DNA from: X23 sp050251575 | GTDB taxonomy: Bacteria > Bacillota > Clostridia > SK-Y3 | NCBI GenBank assembly: GCA_050251575.1 | Contig: JBFWMP010000152.1 | Span: forward strand, 1 to 6,614 | Length of the DNA stretch: 6,614 bases | Direction: 5' to 3' | Program-made: the position numbers and the translations under genes | Part shown: positions 1 to 6,442 of the stretch, piece by piece | Numbering within the stretch: the first letter of the stretch is position 1 | Layout of the letters: each line of letters opens with the position of its first letter | Notes under the pieces: generated by a model | Seen by the model: the letters and a program-made list of their open reading frames with translations, nothing else | Database searches by the model: none | Told to the model about the DNA's origin: nothing

Positions 1-510
1 CAATCCCGCAATAGAAGTTCTGCCTACTGCGATCACATACAGAATCATTAATACACTTGGCGGCATTATTGGACCTAATAAAGAACCGGAACTCATAACC
101 GCTGATGCAAATGCAGGCTTGTATCCTTCTTTTTTCATCATTGGTATCAAGAATGAACCTAGAGAGGCAGCTGAAGCAACAGCTAATCCAACTATAGACC
201 CCATCAGCAGGCAGGATCCAACTGTTACAAGTGCTATTGCACCCCGAACATGCCCAAAGAATGCATTCGTAAAATCAATTAAAGAGTTCAGCAAGCGTCC
301 CTTAAGCATAAACTGCCCCGTAAGAACAAAAAATGGTACTGCCAAAAGTGCAAAGCTATTCATTCCTTCATACATTCTCTGTGCAATTAAAATTAATGAG
401 TAATCTCCTGCAATTAAATAGACAGAGGAACTTATAAGTAGATTAAACGCAATGGGAAGACCAATAATCATCAGAATAATAAAAGTTATTAGCAAAAGCA
501 GTAAAGCCAA
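1..510 (-). CDS. Second TRAP transporter large permease (DctM family), N-terminal 170 codons, cut by window edge
   Basis: Membrane-embedded large subunit of a tripartite ATP-independent periplasmic transporter, which couples uptake of organic acids to an ion gradient. The reading frame stays open to base 1, so only the first 170 of a usual ~425 residues are visible. Residues 1-35 form a hydrophobic first helix opening MALLLL with a GLPIAF turn. Family marks follow: AVPFFVL near 57-63, LGSFLIPMM near 117-125, and GPIMPPSVLMILY at 146-158. The usual serine/glycine loop (SGSG in the other DctM here) is replaced by GSIVGLAVASAAS at 104-116. I chose the TTG at 510-508 because AAAAGGGGTGA lies 5 bases before it and the protein then starts like other DctMs. 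A GTG at 519-517 is in frame but sits inside that ribosome binding site; an in-frame TGA at 528-526 blocks anything longer. It follows the glycerate kinase by 104 bases, with no DctQ directly upstream. Family call is firm; substrate unknown. Confidence 0.88.
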   Translation of the reverse strand, partial: MALLLLLITFIILMIIGLPIAFNLLISSSVYLIAGDYSLILIAQRMYEGMNSFALLAVPFFVLTGQFMLKGRLLNSLIDFTNAFFGHVRGAIALVTVGSCLLMGSIVGLAVASAASLGSFLIPMMKKEGYKPAFASAVMSSGSLLGPIMPPSVLMILYVIAVGRTSIAGL

Positions 511-614
511 ACTATTCACCCCTTTTCATATAGTCTTTATGTCTAATTAAATTCACAAAATTACATAACACTTGCAATCTTTTGTTTATTATCTACATGA
601 AAAACATATGACTC
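511..614 (-). other. Intergenic gap between glycerate kinase and second DctM; no clear terminator
   Basis: The 104 bases after the kinase stop codon are AT-rich and hold no hairpin followed by a T-run that I would call a terminator. A weak promoter-like pair (TTGCAA, then GAATTT 17 bases later on the minus strand) is too poor to annotate. Read-through from the kinase into the second DctM is therefore possible, but the gap is wider than most others in the cluster, so a separate transcript cannot be excluded. Confidence 0.5.
516..526 (-). promoter_or_regulatory. Ribosome binding site that decides the start of the second DctM
   Basis: Read on the minus strand this is AAAAGGGGTGA, close to the anti-Shine-Dalgarno complement AAAGGAGGTGA. 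It ends 5 bases before a TTG at 510-508. It overlaps the alternative GTG (519-517), which makes the GTG an unlikely start. Confidence 0.65.
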
Positions 615-1973
615 CTAGTCGCAAACCAGCAGCAGTTTAAGGTCATTGACATTCGTACCGGTGGCTCCAGTATACACACCATCACCTAATGCTCGTAATG
701 CAGGAGTATCATCAAACTGATTGATGTGCTTAAAGACATCGATACCTTGTTTTCGAGCTATTTCCAATGTCTGCCCATCTACTATACCGCCTGCAAGATT
801 TGACACTCCATCGGTTCCATCAGTGTCTACACCGGCAATAACAATTTTATCTAGTCCTTCTATCCATGTGGCTGCTGCTAATGCAAACTGCTGGTTAGGA
901 CCTCCTTCTCCTGCCTCTCCAATAATCTTCATAGTCGTCTCTCCGCCTCCAATGACTACACATGGCATTTTTAGCGGTCTACCGTTGAGCAAAATCTCTT
1001 TCCCGATTGCAGCTAATGTAGCACCTACTTCTTTACTTTCCCCCTCCAGCATAGTGGATAGAATTATTGTGTCGTATCCCATTTCCCTTGCCTTGTCCGA
1101 AGCTCCAACACATGCTGCATCTCCTTTTACAATAATAAAGTTATGAATTTGATGGTCAGAAAGATCTTTTGGTGTCTCTTGCTCCGGTCCGGCATTCTTC
1201 AGATAATTACTGACAGACTGCGGCACTTTTTCCCAAAGATTATACTTCGTAAGAGTTTTTCTGGCATCATCAAATGTAGATGTATCCGGTACAGTCGGAC
1301 AAGTAATATAATCTAATGCATCTCCGATAACATCTGAAACCGTTAAATTAATAATCTCCGCTTTTGGATGAATATTCTTCGCCAACCATCCACCCTTAAT
1401 TGTACATAAATGTTTCCGTACAGCATTCATCTCAATGATATTCGCACTGCTTCGTAATAAAAGCCTATAGGTCATCTTTAAATCATCTAAACTTATTCCT
1501 TTTACAGGTAAAGGCATTAATGATGTACTTCCGCCAGTTATACCACAGAATATAATGTCCTTTGCTTGTGCTTGTCTTGCTATTTTCATAATCTCATGGG
1601 ATGCTCTTAATCCCGCTTCATCTGGTACAGGGTGGCTTGCAAAGTATAACCTGCAATAAGAAAGTGTGCCTTCTTGCCCATATTTACAAGTAATTACACC
1701 ATCTGCAATTTTATCTTCTAATATCTCTTCTAAAGCTTTCACTATTGGATATGTTGCTTTCCCTGCTCCCAATATATAAATGCAGCCATACTCCTTTAAA
1801 TTATATTCCAATTCTCCTACTGTTAGCATATCCCCCTCTAGTTTGACTAGATTTTTCACTTGTACATATGGATCCGCTTTTAGTAAGGCATGATCAATAA
1901 TATCTAAAGTGTCTTTTCGGAGCTTAACATTTCCATGAGATAGCAATTCATCTCGATTTTTTATGTACCCCAT
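615..1973 (-). CDS. gckA: Type-2 glycerate kinase (GckA/TtuD-like, DUF4147 + MOFRL domains)
   Basis: Cytoplasmic kinase expected to transfer phosphate from ATP to D-glycerate; members of this class usually give 2-phosphoglycerate, which enters glycolysis at enolase. The 452-residue length is normal. The N-terminal domain shows the GAGKA loop at 69-73 with the conserved lysine K72, and HPVPDEAG at 114-121. A GITGGSTSL segment at 144-152 stands where SGGGSAL is usual. In the C-terminal MOFRL part, GGGETT (342-347), DTDGTDG (383-389), AGGIVDG (394-400) and the closing TGTNVNDL (438-445) are all classic. The usual GGRNQE reads GGPNQQ at 357-362, so a conserved arginine is proline (P359). The ATG start is backed by AAAGGAGGT five bases upstream. 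It is preceded by a stem-loop and the LarA homologue, which suggests the kinase takes the product of that racemase. Family call is strong. The exact substrate is less sure because of the two altered motifs; a related hydroxyacid is possible. Confidence 0.92.
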   Translation of the reverse strand: MGYIKNRDELLSHGNVKLRKDTLDIIDHALLKADPYVQVKNLVKLEGDMLTVGELEYNLKEYGCIYILGAGKATYPIVKALEEILEDKIADGVITCKYGQEGTLSYCRLYFASHPVPDEAGLRASHEIMKIARQAQAKDIIFCGITGGSTSLMPLPVKGISLDDLKMTYRLLLRSSANIIEMNAVRKHLCTIKGGWLAKNIHPKAEIINLTVSDVIGDALDYITCPTVPDTSTFDDARKTLTKYNLWEKVPQSVSNYLKNAGPEQETPKDLSDHQIHNFIIVKGDAACVGASDKAREMGYDTIILSTMLEGESKEVGATLAAIGKEILLNGRPLKMPCVVIGGGETTMKIIGEAGEGGPNQQFALAAATWIEGLDKIVIAGVDTDGTDGVSNLAGGIVDGQTLEIARKQGIDVFKHINQFDDTPALRALGDGVYTGATGTNVNDLKLLLVCD

Positions 1974-2005
1974 ATTGTACCTCCTTTACTACAGCTAAAC
2001 TTCTT

Positions 2006-2040
2006 GCAACAGTCAAACTATAAGCAAGTCTGACTGTTAC
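2006..2040 (-). other. Intercistronic stem-loop between larA homologue and glycerate kinase
   Basis: The minus-strand RNA can form a stem of about 14 base pairs: AACAGTCAGACT pairs with AGTTTGACTGTT (one G-U), extended outward by one G-U and one G-C pair, around a 7-base loop (TGCTTAT). No T-run follows the 3' arm (it continues AAGAAGTTTAGC), so it does not look like a standard terminator. It lies just upstream of the kinase ribosome binding site without covering it. An mRNA processing or stability element, or partial attenuation within the operon, is the likeliest role. Confidence 0.6.
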
Positions 2041-2065
2041 AAAAACTCTTTCAATATCTTAAATC

Positions 2066-3346
2066 CTAATACTCAAAATAAATCTTATATAGATTAGAAA
2101 AACNNNNNNNNNNNNNNNNNNNNNNNNNNNNNNNNNNNNNNNNNNNNNNNNNNNNNNNNNNNNNNNNNNNNNNNNNNNNNNNNNNNNNNNNNNNNNNNNN
2201 NNNTACATTAGGTGAACATGCAACAATTTTAACTTTCTTCTGCAAAATCTTACATAGAAGTAAAGCGTGATCCATTTGTATTTTATAGTTCTTTACAAGA
2301 TTTGTGATTACATTATCTAAATTCATCGTTCCTTCATAAGGAGCCAGCATATCGTCTGAATTGAAGCCATCGGGACAAGATGAATACAGTACTATTACCA
2401 TTCCTTCTGATATAACCGGTGTTAAAGCAATTAGTGGTTTAATAGACTGATAAAAATCAATATTCAATGGATAGCCTGGAGTTGTAACTATGATATCCGG
2501 CTTGTCATGAAGGGTTGCTTGACAAAATGACCGCATAAATTCTATTGCCTTATAGTGAGCTTGCATTAAATCTCCACAGAAAATACCCACTGCATTACCT
2601 GCGGAATTTAGAACAAAATTTACTGAGAAATGTATTCCTAACATCTTAGCACTCTCTAACATATCATTACTAATAGGATTATCATCCACAATCCCTGGAC
2701 CTGCATTTTCATTTAACAACATTCCTGGACGGTGATTTACTTTAATTGTTTTTTCACTAGCTATTCCAGGAAGTACGGATTTACGCCCTCCAGAGAATCC
2801 AGCAAATTCATGCGGCTCAACTTTTCCTATAGTAACTCGCAAATCAGAATTATATACAGTTTTGTTTACTTCTACCGGAGTACCGTAAGAAGTATCCCCT
2901 ATGTACACAAGCTCATCTTTGTTATATGGATCATGATTGATTATCTTTAATTTATCAGCATATCCTTTACCCATAATTTCAATGATCTCTTCCGGCGTAG
3001 CTGGTCTATGAACTCCTATTGCGATTACGATAGTGACCTGTTCTTGTTTGATGCCAGCCGCTGTAAGTTCTGCCAATACATAGGGCAATATCTTTGATGT
3101 TGGTACTGCACGGGTTGCGTCTGAAACTATAATAGTAACTTTTTTTGCATTTCTGCCAAGCTCACTTAATGGCATACTTCCTATAGGATTTTTAACTGCA
3201 GCCTCATATTCTTGTGGGCACTTTAACTCCATTGGTTCTTTGACTTGGATTAAGCCTATAAAATCTTCTTTAGGTGTAACTATTTGAACCTTTTCTATTA
3301 AATCACTGTAAATTACTGTATTGTCTTGGGACTCTATACCGTACAT
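2066..3346 (-). CDS. larA: LarA-family nickel-pincer-dependent 2-hydroxyacid racemase/epimerase homologue, 3' end lost in gap
   Basis: The family inverts the alpha-hydroxyl carbon of lactate, malate, aldonates and similar acids, using a nickel pincer nucleotide bound to a lysine. Visible residues 1-381 carry the family signature: DATR at 76-79, GVHRP at 111-115, EPHEFAGFSGGRKSVLPG at 177-194, NHRPG at 204-208, and YQSIKP at 299-304. From memory of Lactobacillus plantarum LarA (H108, H174, K184, H200, Q295, K298), all six fall here at a constant +5 (H113, H179, K189, H205, Q300, K303). K189 is thus the expected cofactor attachment lysine. The position matching W358 is a leucine, so the substrate may not be lactate. 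The ATG follows GAGAAGG by 7 bases, and the gene begins 32 bases after the M20 gene. The 3' end is uncertain: after the N run one frame gives about 11 residues and a stop at 2066, which would total 426 residues, near the family length, if the gap really is 100 bases. No larB, larC or larE is present here. Confidence 0.9.
   Translation of the reverse strand: MYGIESQDNTVIYSDLIEKVQIVTPKEDFIGLIQVKEPMELKCPQEYEAAVKNPIGSMPLSELGRNAKKVTIIVSDATRAVPTSKILPYVLAELTAAGIKQEQVTIVIAIGVHRPATPEEIIEIMGKGYADKLKIINHDPYNKDELVYIGDTSYGTPVEVNKTVYNSDLRVTIGKVEPHEFAGFSGGRKSVLPGIASEKTIKVNHRPGMLLNENAGPGIVDDNPISNDMLESAKMLGIHFSVNFVLNSAGNAVGIFCGDLMQAHYKAIEFMRSFCQATLHDKPDIIVTTPGYPLNIDFYQSIKPLIALTPVISEGMVIVLYSSCPDGFNSDDMLAPYEGTMNLDNVITNLVKNYKIQMDHALLLCKILQKKVKIVACSPNVXXXXXXXXXXXXXXXXXXXXXXXXXXXXXXXXXXFSNLYKIYFEY
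2104..2203. other. Assembly gap (100 N)
   Basis: Exactly 100 undetermined bases. A round number like this is commonly a placeholder for a gap of unknown length, so distances and reading frame across it should not be trusted. It interrupts the 3' end of the LarA-family gene. The flanks, taca on the right and gaaaaac on the left, show no repeat that would explain the break. Confidence 0.98.
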
Positions 3347-3378
3347 ATTAAAACCTTCTCTCTTTTAAATAAATACGA

Positions 3379-4599
3379 TTAACCCGCTATTGACAAAGCA
3401 ATAACTATATTTCCAGCAGTCGCCTTTAACATAAGTTCTATATTAACGCGATCAGTAGAACGATGAGCATAAATTTCTTCTCCGCAAGAATAACCGATTG
3501 TAGGTATCCCTAGTACGTGTGCTGTATAGGCTCCGTCAGTTCCAAAGTTCCACTTGCCATATTCAGGATTCTGCCCAATTTCATTCAAAGCCTTTGCCGC
3601 TTTTTGTACATAACTATTATCCTTTGATGTTAAATATGCTGGCTTATCCAATAATTCCGTTTCCTGTATTCCAGTATAGCTCGTATGGAAAAGCTCTCTG
3701 GTCTTTACTTGTATATTAATTTCATGATCTTGCATTTTATTCCGTTTAATAACTTCTTCGACTTGAGCAATTACCGCTGTAGTAGTTTCACTAGGTATAA
3801 ATCTTCGGTCTATATTCACATAGCAAACATCTGGCACAGTACTGCCCCATCCCGGCTCACAGCTAATATGAGTAATTGAAATAGTTGATTTCCCTAAAAA
3901 ATTATTCTCAGGCAAATCAATACCTAACTTTTCAATTTCCGCTAAAACTGGTACCATCTTATTTATAGCATTAATACCTAGCCAAGGAGCACTAGAGTGA
4001 CTCATTCTACCATTACTGATCAACTGCATTTCTAAACGCCCCCGATGACCCAAATAAATATCTAATGAAGTAGCTTCGCCAAGGACGACTAAGGCAATAG
4101 GCCGATCCAACCAATCCTTACACAAACGCTTCATTCCCCACATATCCCCTGGCTCTTCATCAATCACAAAAGTTAAAATCACATCACCTTTTAACTTTAT
4201 TCCCATGGTCTTAAGCAAATATGCACTGTAAACCTGTGTGGCAATTGCCCCTTTAACATCACTGGCACCACGCCCATGAACATAACCATCAGCAACAGTA
4301 CCATCAAAAGGATGATACTCCCAGTCTTTTAAGTTTCCTGGTGGAACTTGATCCATATGGCAATTAAACATAATATTGTCACCTGTACCATCACCTTTTA
4401 TGATACCAATCACATTGCCAACGATGTCCTGCAGCACTTCGTCAAACCCCAATTTGATCATCTCTTCTTTTATTACATTCGCAACCGCCTGTTCCTTTCC
4501 CGACTCACTTGGTAATTGAATTAATCTACGGGCAAAATCGACTATTTGTGTTTCTAGCTTAATAACTTCCTGCTTAATCTGATCACATAAGACATTCAA
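3379..4599 (-). CDS. M20-family zinc amidohydrolase (YgeY/ArgE/DapE-like)
   Basis: Probable cytoplasmic di-zinc hydrolase of amide bonds (deacetylase, desuccinylase, carbamoylase or dipeptidase type). Taking the TTG at 4599-4597 as start gives 406 residues, normal for the family. All expected active-site positions are present: HMD with H81 and D83, the bridging aspartate D114 in GRGASDVKG, the E148/E149 pair in IDEEPG, E175 in LGEAT, and H379 in YAHRSTD near the C-terminus. The inserted lid/dimerisation domain runs roughly 185-300, with GRMSHSSAPWLGINA near its start. The overall pattern (GNVIG, GHRGRLE, GIPTIGYSCGEE.YAH) resembles YgeY-type hydrolases more than true DapE or ArgE. I prefer TTG because GGGAGGG lies 6 bases before it; the in-frame ATG at 4614-4612 would place that motif inside the coding region and has only a poor site upstream. 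It follows the transporter closely and precedes the racemase, so it probably acts on the imported compound. The substrate is not deducible. Confidence 0.9.
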   Translation of the reverse strand: MNVLCDQIKQEVIKLETQIVDFARRLIQLPSESGKEQAVANVIKEEMIKLGFDEVLQDIVGNVIGIIKGDGTGDNIMFNCHMDQVPPGNLKDWEYHPFDGTVADGYVHGRGASDVKGAIATQVYSAYLLKTMGIKLKGDVILTFVIDEEPGDMWGMKRLCKDWLDRPIALVVLGEATSLDIYLGHRGRLEMQLISNGRMSHSSAPWLGINAINKMVPVLAEIEKLGIDLPENNFLGKSTISITHISCEPGWGSTVPDVCYVNIDRRFIPSETTTAVIAQVEEVIKRNKMQDHEINIQVKTRELFHTSYTGIQETELLDKPAYLTSKDNSYVQKAAKALNEIGQNPEYGKWNFGTDGAYTAHVLGIPTIGYSCGEEIYAHRSTDRVNIELMLKATAGNIVIALSIAG

Positions 4600-4605
4600 A
4601 CTTAT

Positions 4606-4612
4606 CCCTCCC
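4606..4612 (-). promoter_or_regulatory. Ribosome binding site that decides the M20 gene start
   Basis: GGGAGGG on the minus strand, followed by ATAAGT and then TTG. The arrangement nearly copies the dctQ leader, where GGAGGG is followed by ATAAA and ATG. This argues for the TTG at 4599 over the ATG at 4614. Confidence 0.6.
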
Positions 4613-4620
4613 ATCCTAAT

Positions 4621-5907
4621 TTATTGTCCAATCAGATTTGGTAAAAATAGTACAATCTGTGGAAAAAGAAGTATCAACAAGAGTGTGAGTATCAAAACTG
4701 AAAGGAAAGGTAATACACGATAAACAATGGATTCAAACGAAACTTTAGCGACACCTTGTGCCACGAATAAATTCATTCCTAAAGGCGGCGTTAAGAAACC
4801 AATACATAAGTTAATAGTCATTAGAACTCCAAAGAAAACTGGATCATAACCTACCTTAATAATTATAGGTACAAAAAGTGGACTAAATAGTACAACATTA
4901 GAAATAGTGTCAATAAACATACCAGTGATTATTAAGAAAATATTGATTAGAATCATAATGATAATCGGATTACTCGTTATGGAAAGCATTTGTTGCGCAA
5001 TCATTTCTGGGATTCTTTGGAGAGTTAATAAACGGCCGAAAGTAGTTGCTCCTCCTAGTAATATCATCACTATAGCTGATAGTAGAGCTGCTTCTAGTAA
5101 ACTTTCTTTAATCTTCTCTGCATCAAGCGCTTTATAAACAGATGTACCTACTACGAATGAATAAACCACACCAATTACTGCAGACTCAGTAGGTGTAAAT
5201 ATTCCACCATAGATACCACCTAATACGATGAAGGGCATAATTAAGGCCCACTTAGCCTCCCAAACTTCAGAAAGCACCCATTTGACTCCACCTTTCCTAG
5301 GAGCTCCTAAATAACCACGTCGCTTAGAAATAATATAGTTTACGATCATAAGACCTATACCCATCATAATTCCAGGTATAAAACCAGCGGTAAACAACTT
5401 AGTTACTGAAACTCCAACAGTAACCCCATAAATAATCATGGGAATACTTGGAGGAATCACCGGACCTATCGTACTAGCCGAAGCAACAACTGCCCCAGCA
5501 TAATCGGCATCATACCCTCGCTGTACCATTGCCGGTATTAAAATCGCACCTATAGCTGCAACTACAGCTGGTCCCGAACCAGAAATTGCAGCAAAAAACA
5601 TCGAGGCAATGATTGCAGCCATTCCCAATCCACCTGGCATCTCTCCGGTTAGTGCTTCTGCCACTCGAACCAGCCGTCTAGCAATCCCGCTCCTATCCAT
5701 TAATGTTCCTACTAACATAAAAAATGGTACCGCCATCAACGGAAATGAATCAGAAGTTGTTACCATTGCCTGTGCTAACATATTTGTCATAGGCGTACCT
5801 GGGTAATATATTAAAAACACTGCAATTGTCGATATTGCAAGTGATACAGCAATGGGAACCGTTAGTAATAAGGAAATTCCTAAAGTTACTAATAGTGTAG
5901 CTAACAT
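4621..5907 (-). CDS. dctM: TRAP transporter large permease (DctM)
   Basis: Large integral membrane subunit of a TRAP transporter; it forms the ion-coupled translocation path for an organic acid delivered by a periplasmic or tethered binding protein. With the ATG at 5907-5905 the protein has 428 residues, typical of the family. About a dozen hydrophobic segments span it. Motifs include AVPFFML at 59-65, AISGSGPA at 107-114, AIGAILIPAM at 118-127, GPVIPPSIPMIIYG at 148-161, and GGIFTPTESA at 234-243; the C-terminal half has FIDTISNV and FLTPPLGMNLFV. An upstream in-frame ATG at 5934 would add 9 residues (MRRWRGNRL), overlap dctQ, and place the GGTGGAGGGGG ribosome binding site inside the gene, so I reject it. 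The chosen start leaves 4 bases after the dctQ stop, consistent with translational coupling. The downstream M20 gene begins 21 bases after its stop codon. Confidence 0.95.
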   Translation of the reverse strand: MLATLLVTLGISLLLTVPIAVSLAISTIAVFLIYYPGTPMTNMLAQAMVTTSDSFPLMAVPFFMLVGTLMDRSGIARRLVRVAEALTGEMPGGLGMAAIIASMFFAAISGSGPAVVAAIGAILIPAMVQRGYDADYAGAVVASASTIGPVIPPSIPMIIYGVTVGVSVTKLFTAGFIPGIMMGIGLMIVNYIISKRRGYLGAPRKGGVKWVLSEVWEAKWALIMPFIVLGGIYGGIFTPTESAVIGVVYSFVVGTSVYKALDAEKIKESLLEAALLSAIVMILLGGATTFGRLLTLQRIPEMIAQQMLSITSNPIIIMILINIFLIITGMFIDTISNVVLFSPLFVPIIIKVGYDPVFFGVLMTINLCIGFLTPPLGMNLFVAQGVAKVSFESIVYRVLPFLSVLILTLLLILLFPQIVLFLPNLIGQ

Positions 5908-5911
5908 AAGC

Positions 5912-6442
5912 CTATTCCCCCTCCACCGTCTCATTTGTCACTGATAGATTATTGTTTTTCATTAGTCGTTTCTTAATTGTAGGCCAGATACTTGTTTGAA
6001 TTAAACGAATAGAAAAGCCTAACATTCCTAATGTTCCAGGCAAATACATTATCCACACTGGTAGCCATGGAACAGCCGAAAAAGTCTGACTTTTAACAAC
6101 AATTACTTGGATTAAAAAGATAATTTTATAGGACATGAAAATTCCAAAAATAGCAGCTACAAAATCCCCTATGAAAAGAACTTTTGAACCCCACCTTTTG
6201 GGCAATATTAATGTGATAGCTGAAACCCTTAAATGCATGCTTCTACCTGCAGCCAAGCTAATCCCTGCAAAGGTTATCCATACAAAAAAGATTCTTGTAA
6301 CCTGTTCCGCCCATGAAAAAGTAAAAGATAAAAGATATCTACTAAACACATTAACTGCGGTGATAATTACCATCAATGAGAAAAAAACAATAATAATATA
6401 TTCTTCGATTTTATCATGAAATGGGCGTTTCAAAGCAGACAT
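5912..6442 (-). CDS. dctQ: TRAP transporter small permease (DctQ)
   Basis: Small integral membrane subunit that partners DctM in a TRAP transporter. The 176-residue length is normal. Four hydrophobic segments are visible at about 15-35, 51-66, 87-112 and 127-148. The family signature is clear: NVFSRY at 31-36, the amphipathic WAEQVTR at 44-50, FFVW at 52-55, and a conserved histidine H70 after the second segment. A proline/tryptophan-rich turn (VPWLPVW, 124-130) precedes the last helix. The C-terminus is charged and probably cytoplasmic. The ATG is preceded by AAAGGAGG with a good 6-base spacing (GATAAA), the best ribosome binding site in the window. It ends 4 bases before dctM. A leader with a stem-loop lies upstream; no complete binding-protein gene (dctP) is in the window, though one may end just inside the edge. 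Confidence 0.95.
   Translation of the reverse strand: MSALKRPFHDKIEEYIIIVFFSLMVIITAVNVFSRYLLSFTFSWAEQVTRIFFVWITFAGISLAAGRSMHLRVSAITLILPKRWGSKVLFIGDFVAAIFGIFMSYKIIFLIQVIVVKSQTFSAVPWLPVWIMYLPGTLGMLGFSIRLIQTSIWPTIKKRLMKNNNLSVTNETVEGE
5917..5927 (-). promoter_or_regulatory. Ribosome binding site of dctM, inside the end of dctQ
   Basis: GGTGGAGGGGG on the minus strand lies within the last codons of dctQ and 9 bases before the ATG at 5907. It supports the 428-residue DctM over the longer form. Confidence 0.6.

Noticed and set aside
119..403. Plus-strand open frame opposite the second DctM
   Set aside because: It lacks family motifs and a ribosome binding site and lies fully antisense to a clear DctM coding region; it is a shadow frame.
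520..614. Terminator or promoter between glycerate kinase and second DctM
   Set aside because: Only a 4-bp hairpin (GACT/AGTC) at the kinase stop and a poor -35/-10 match (TTGCAA / GAATTT) were found.
721..1146. 141-codon plus-strand open frame inside the glycerate kinase gene
   Set aside because: Antisense to a strongly motif-supported kinase, with a serine/proline-rich composition typical of a reverse-frame artefact.
2732..2950. Plus-strand open frame inside the LarA homologue
   Set aside because: Antisense to the conserved LarA core; no recognisable domain or ribosome binding site.
3519..3879. Two plus-strand open frames inside the M20 gene
   Set aside because: Both are antisense to conserved M20 sequence and show no independent coding evidence.
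4907..5806. Plus-strand open frames opposite dctM (4907-5137 and 5609-5806)
   Set aside because: Hydrophobic stretches mirror the membrane-protein codons on the other strand; there is no start signal.
5908..5934. Longer DctM starting at 5934 and overlapping dctQ by 23 bases
   Set aside because: It would place the ribosome binding site inside the coding region and add an arginine-rich tail not expected at a DctM N-terminus.
6135..6419. 94-codon plus-strand open frame opposite dctQ
   Set aside because: Fully antisense to dctQ, which has all family motifs and the best ribosome binding site in the window.
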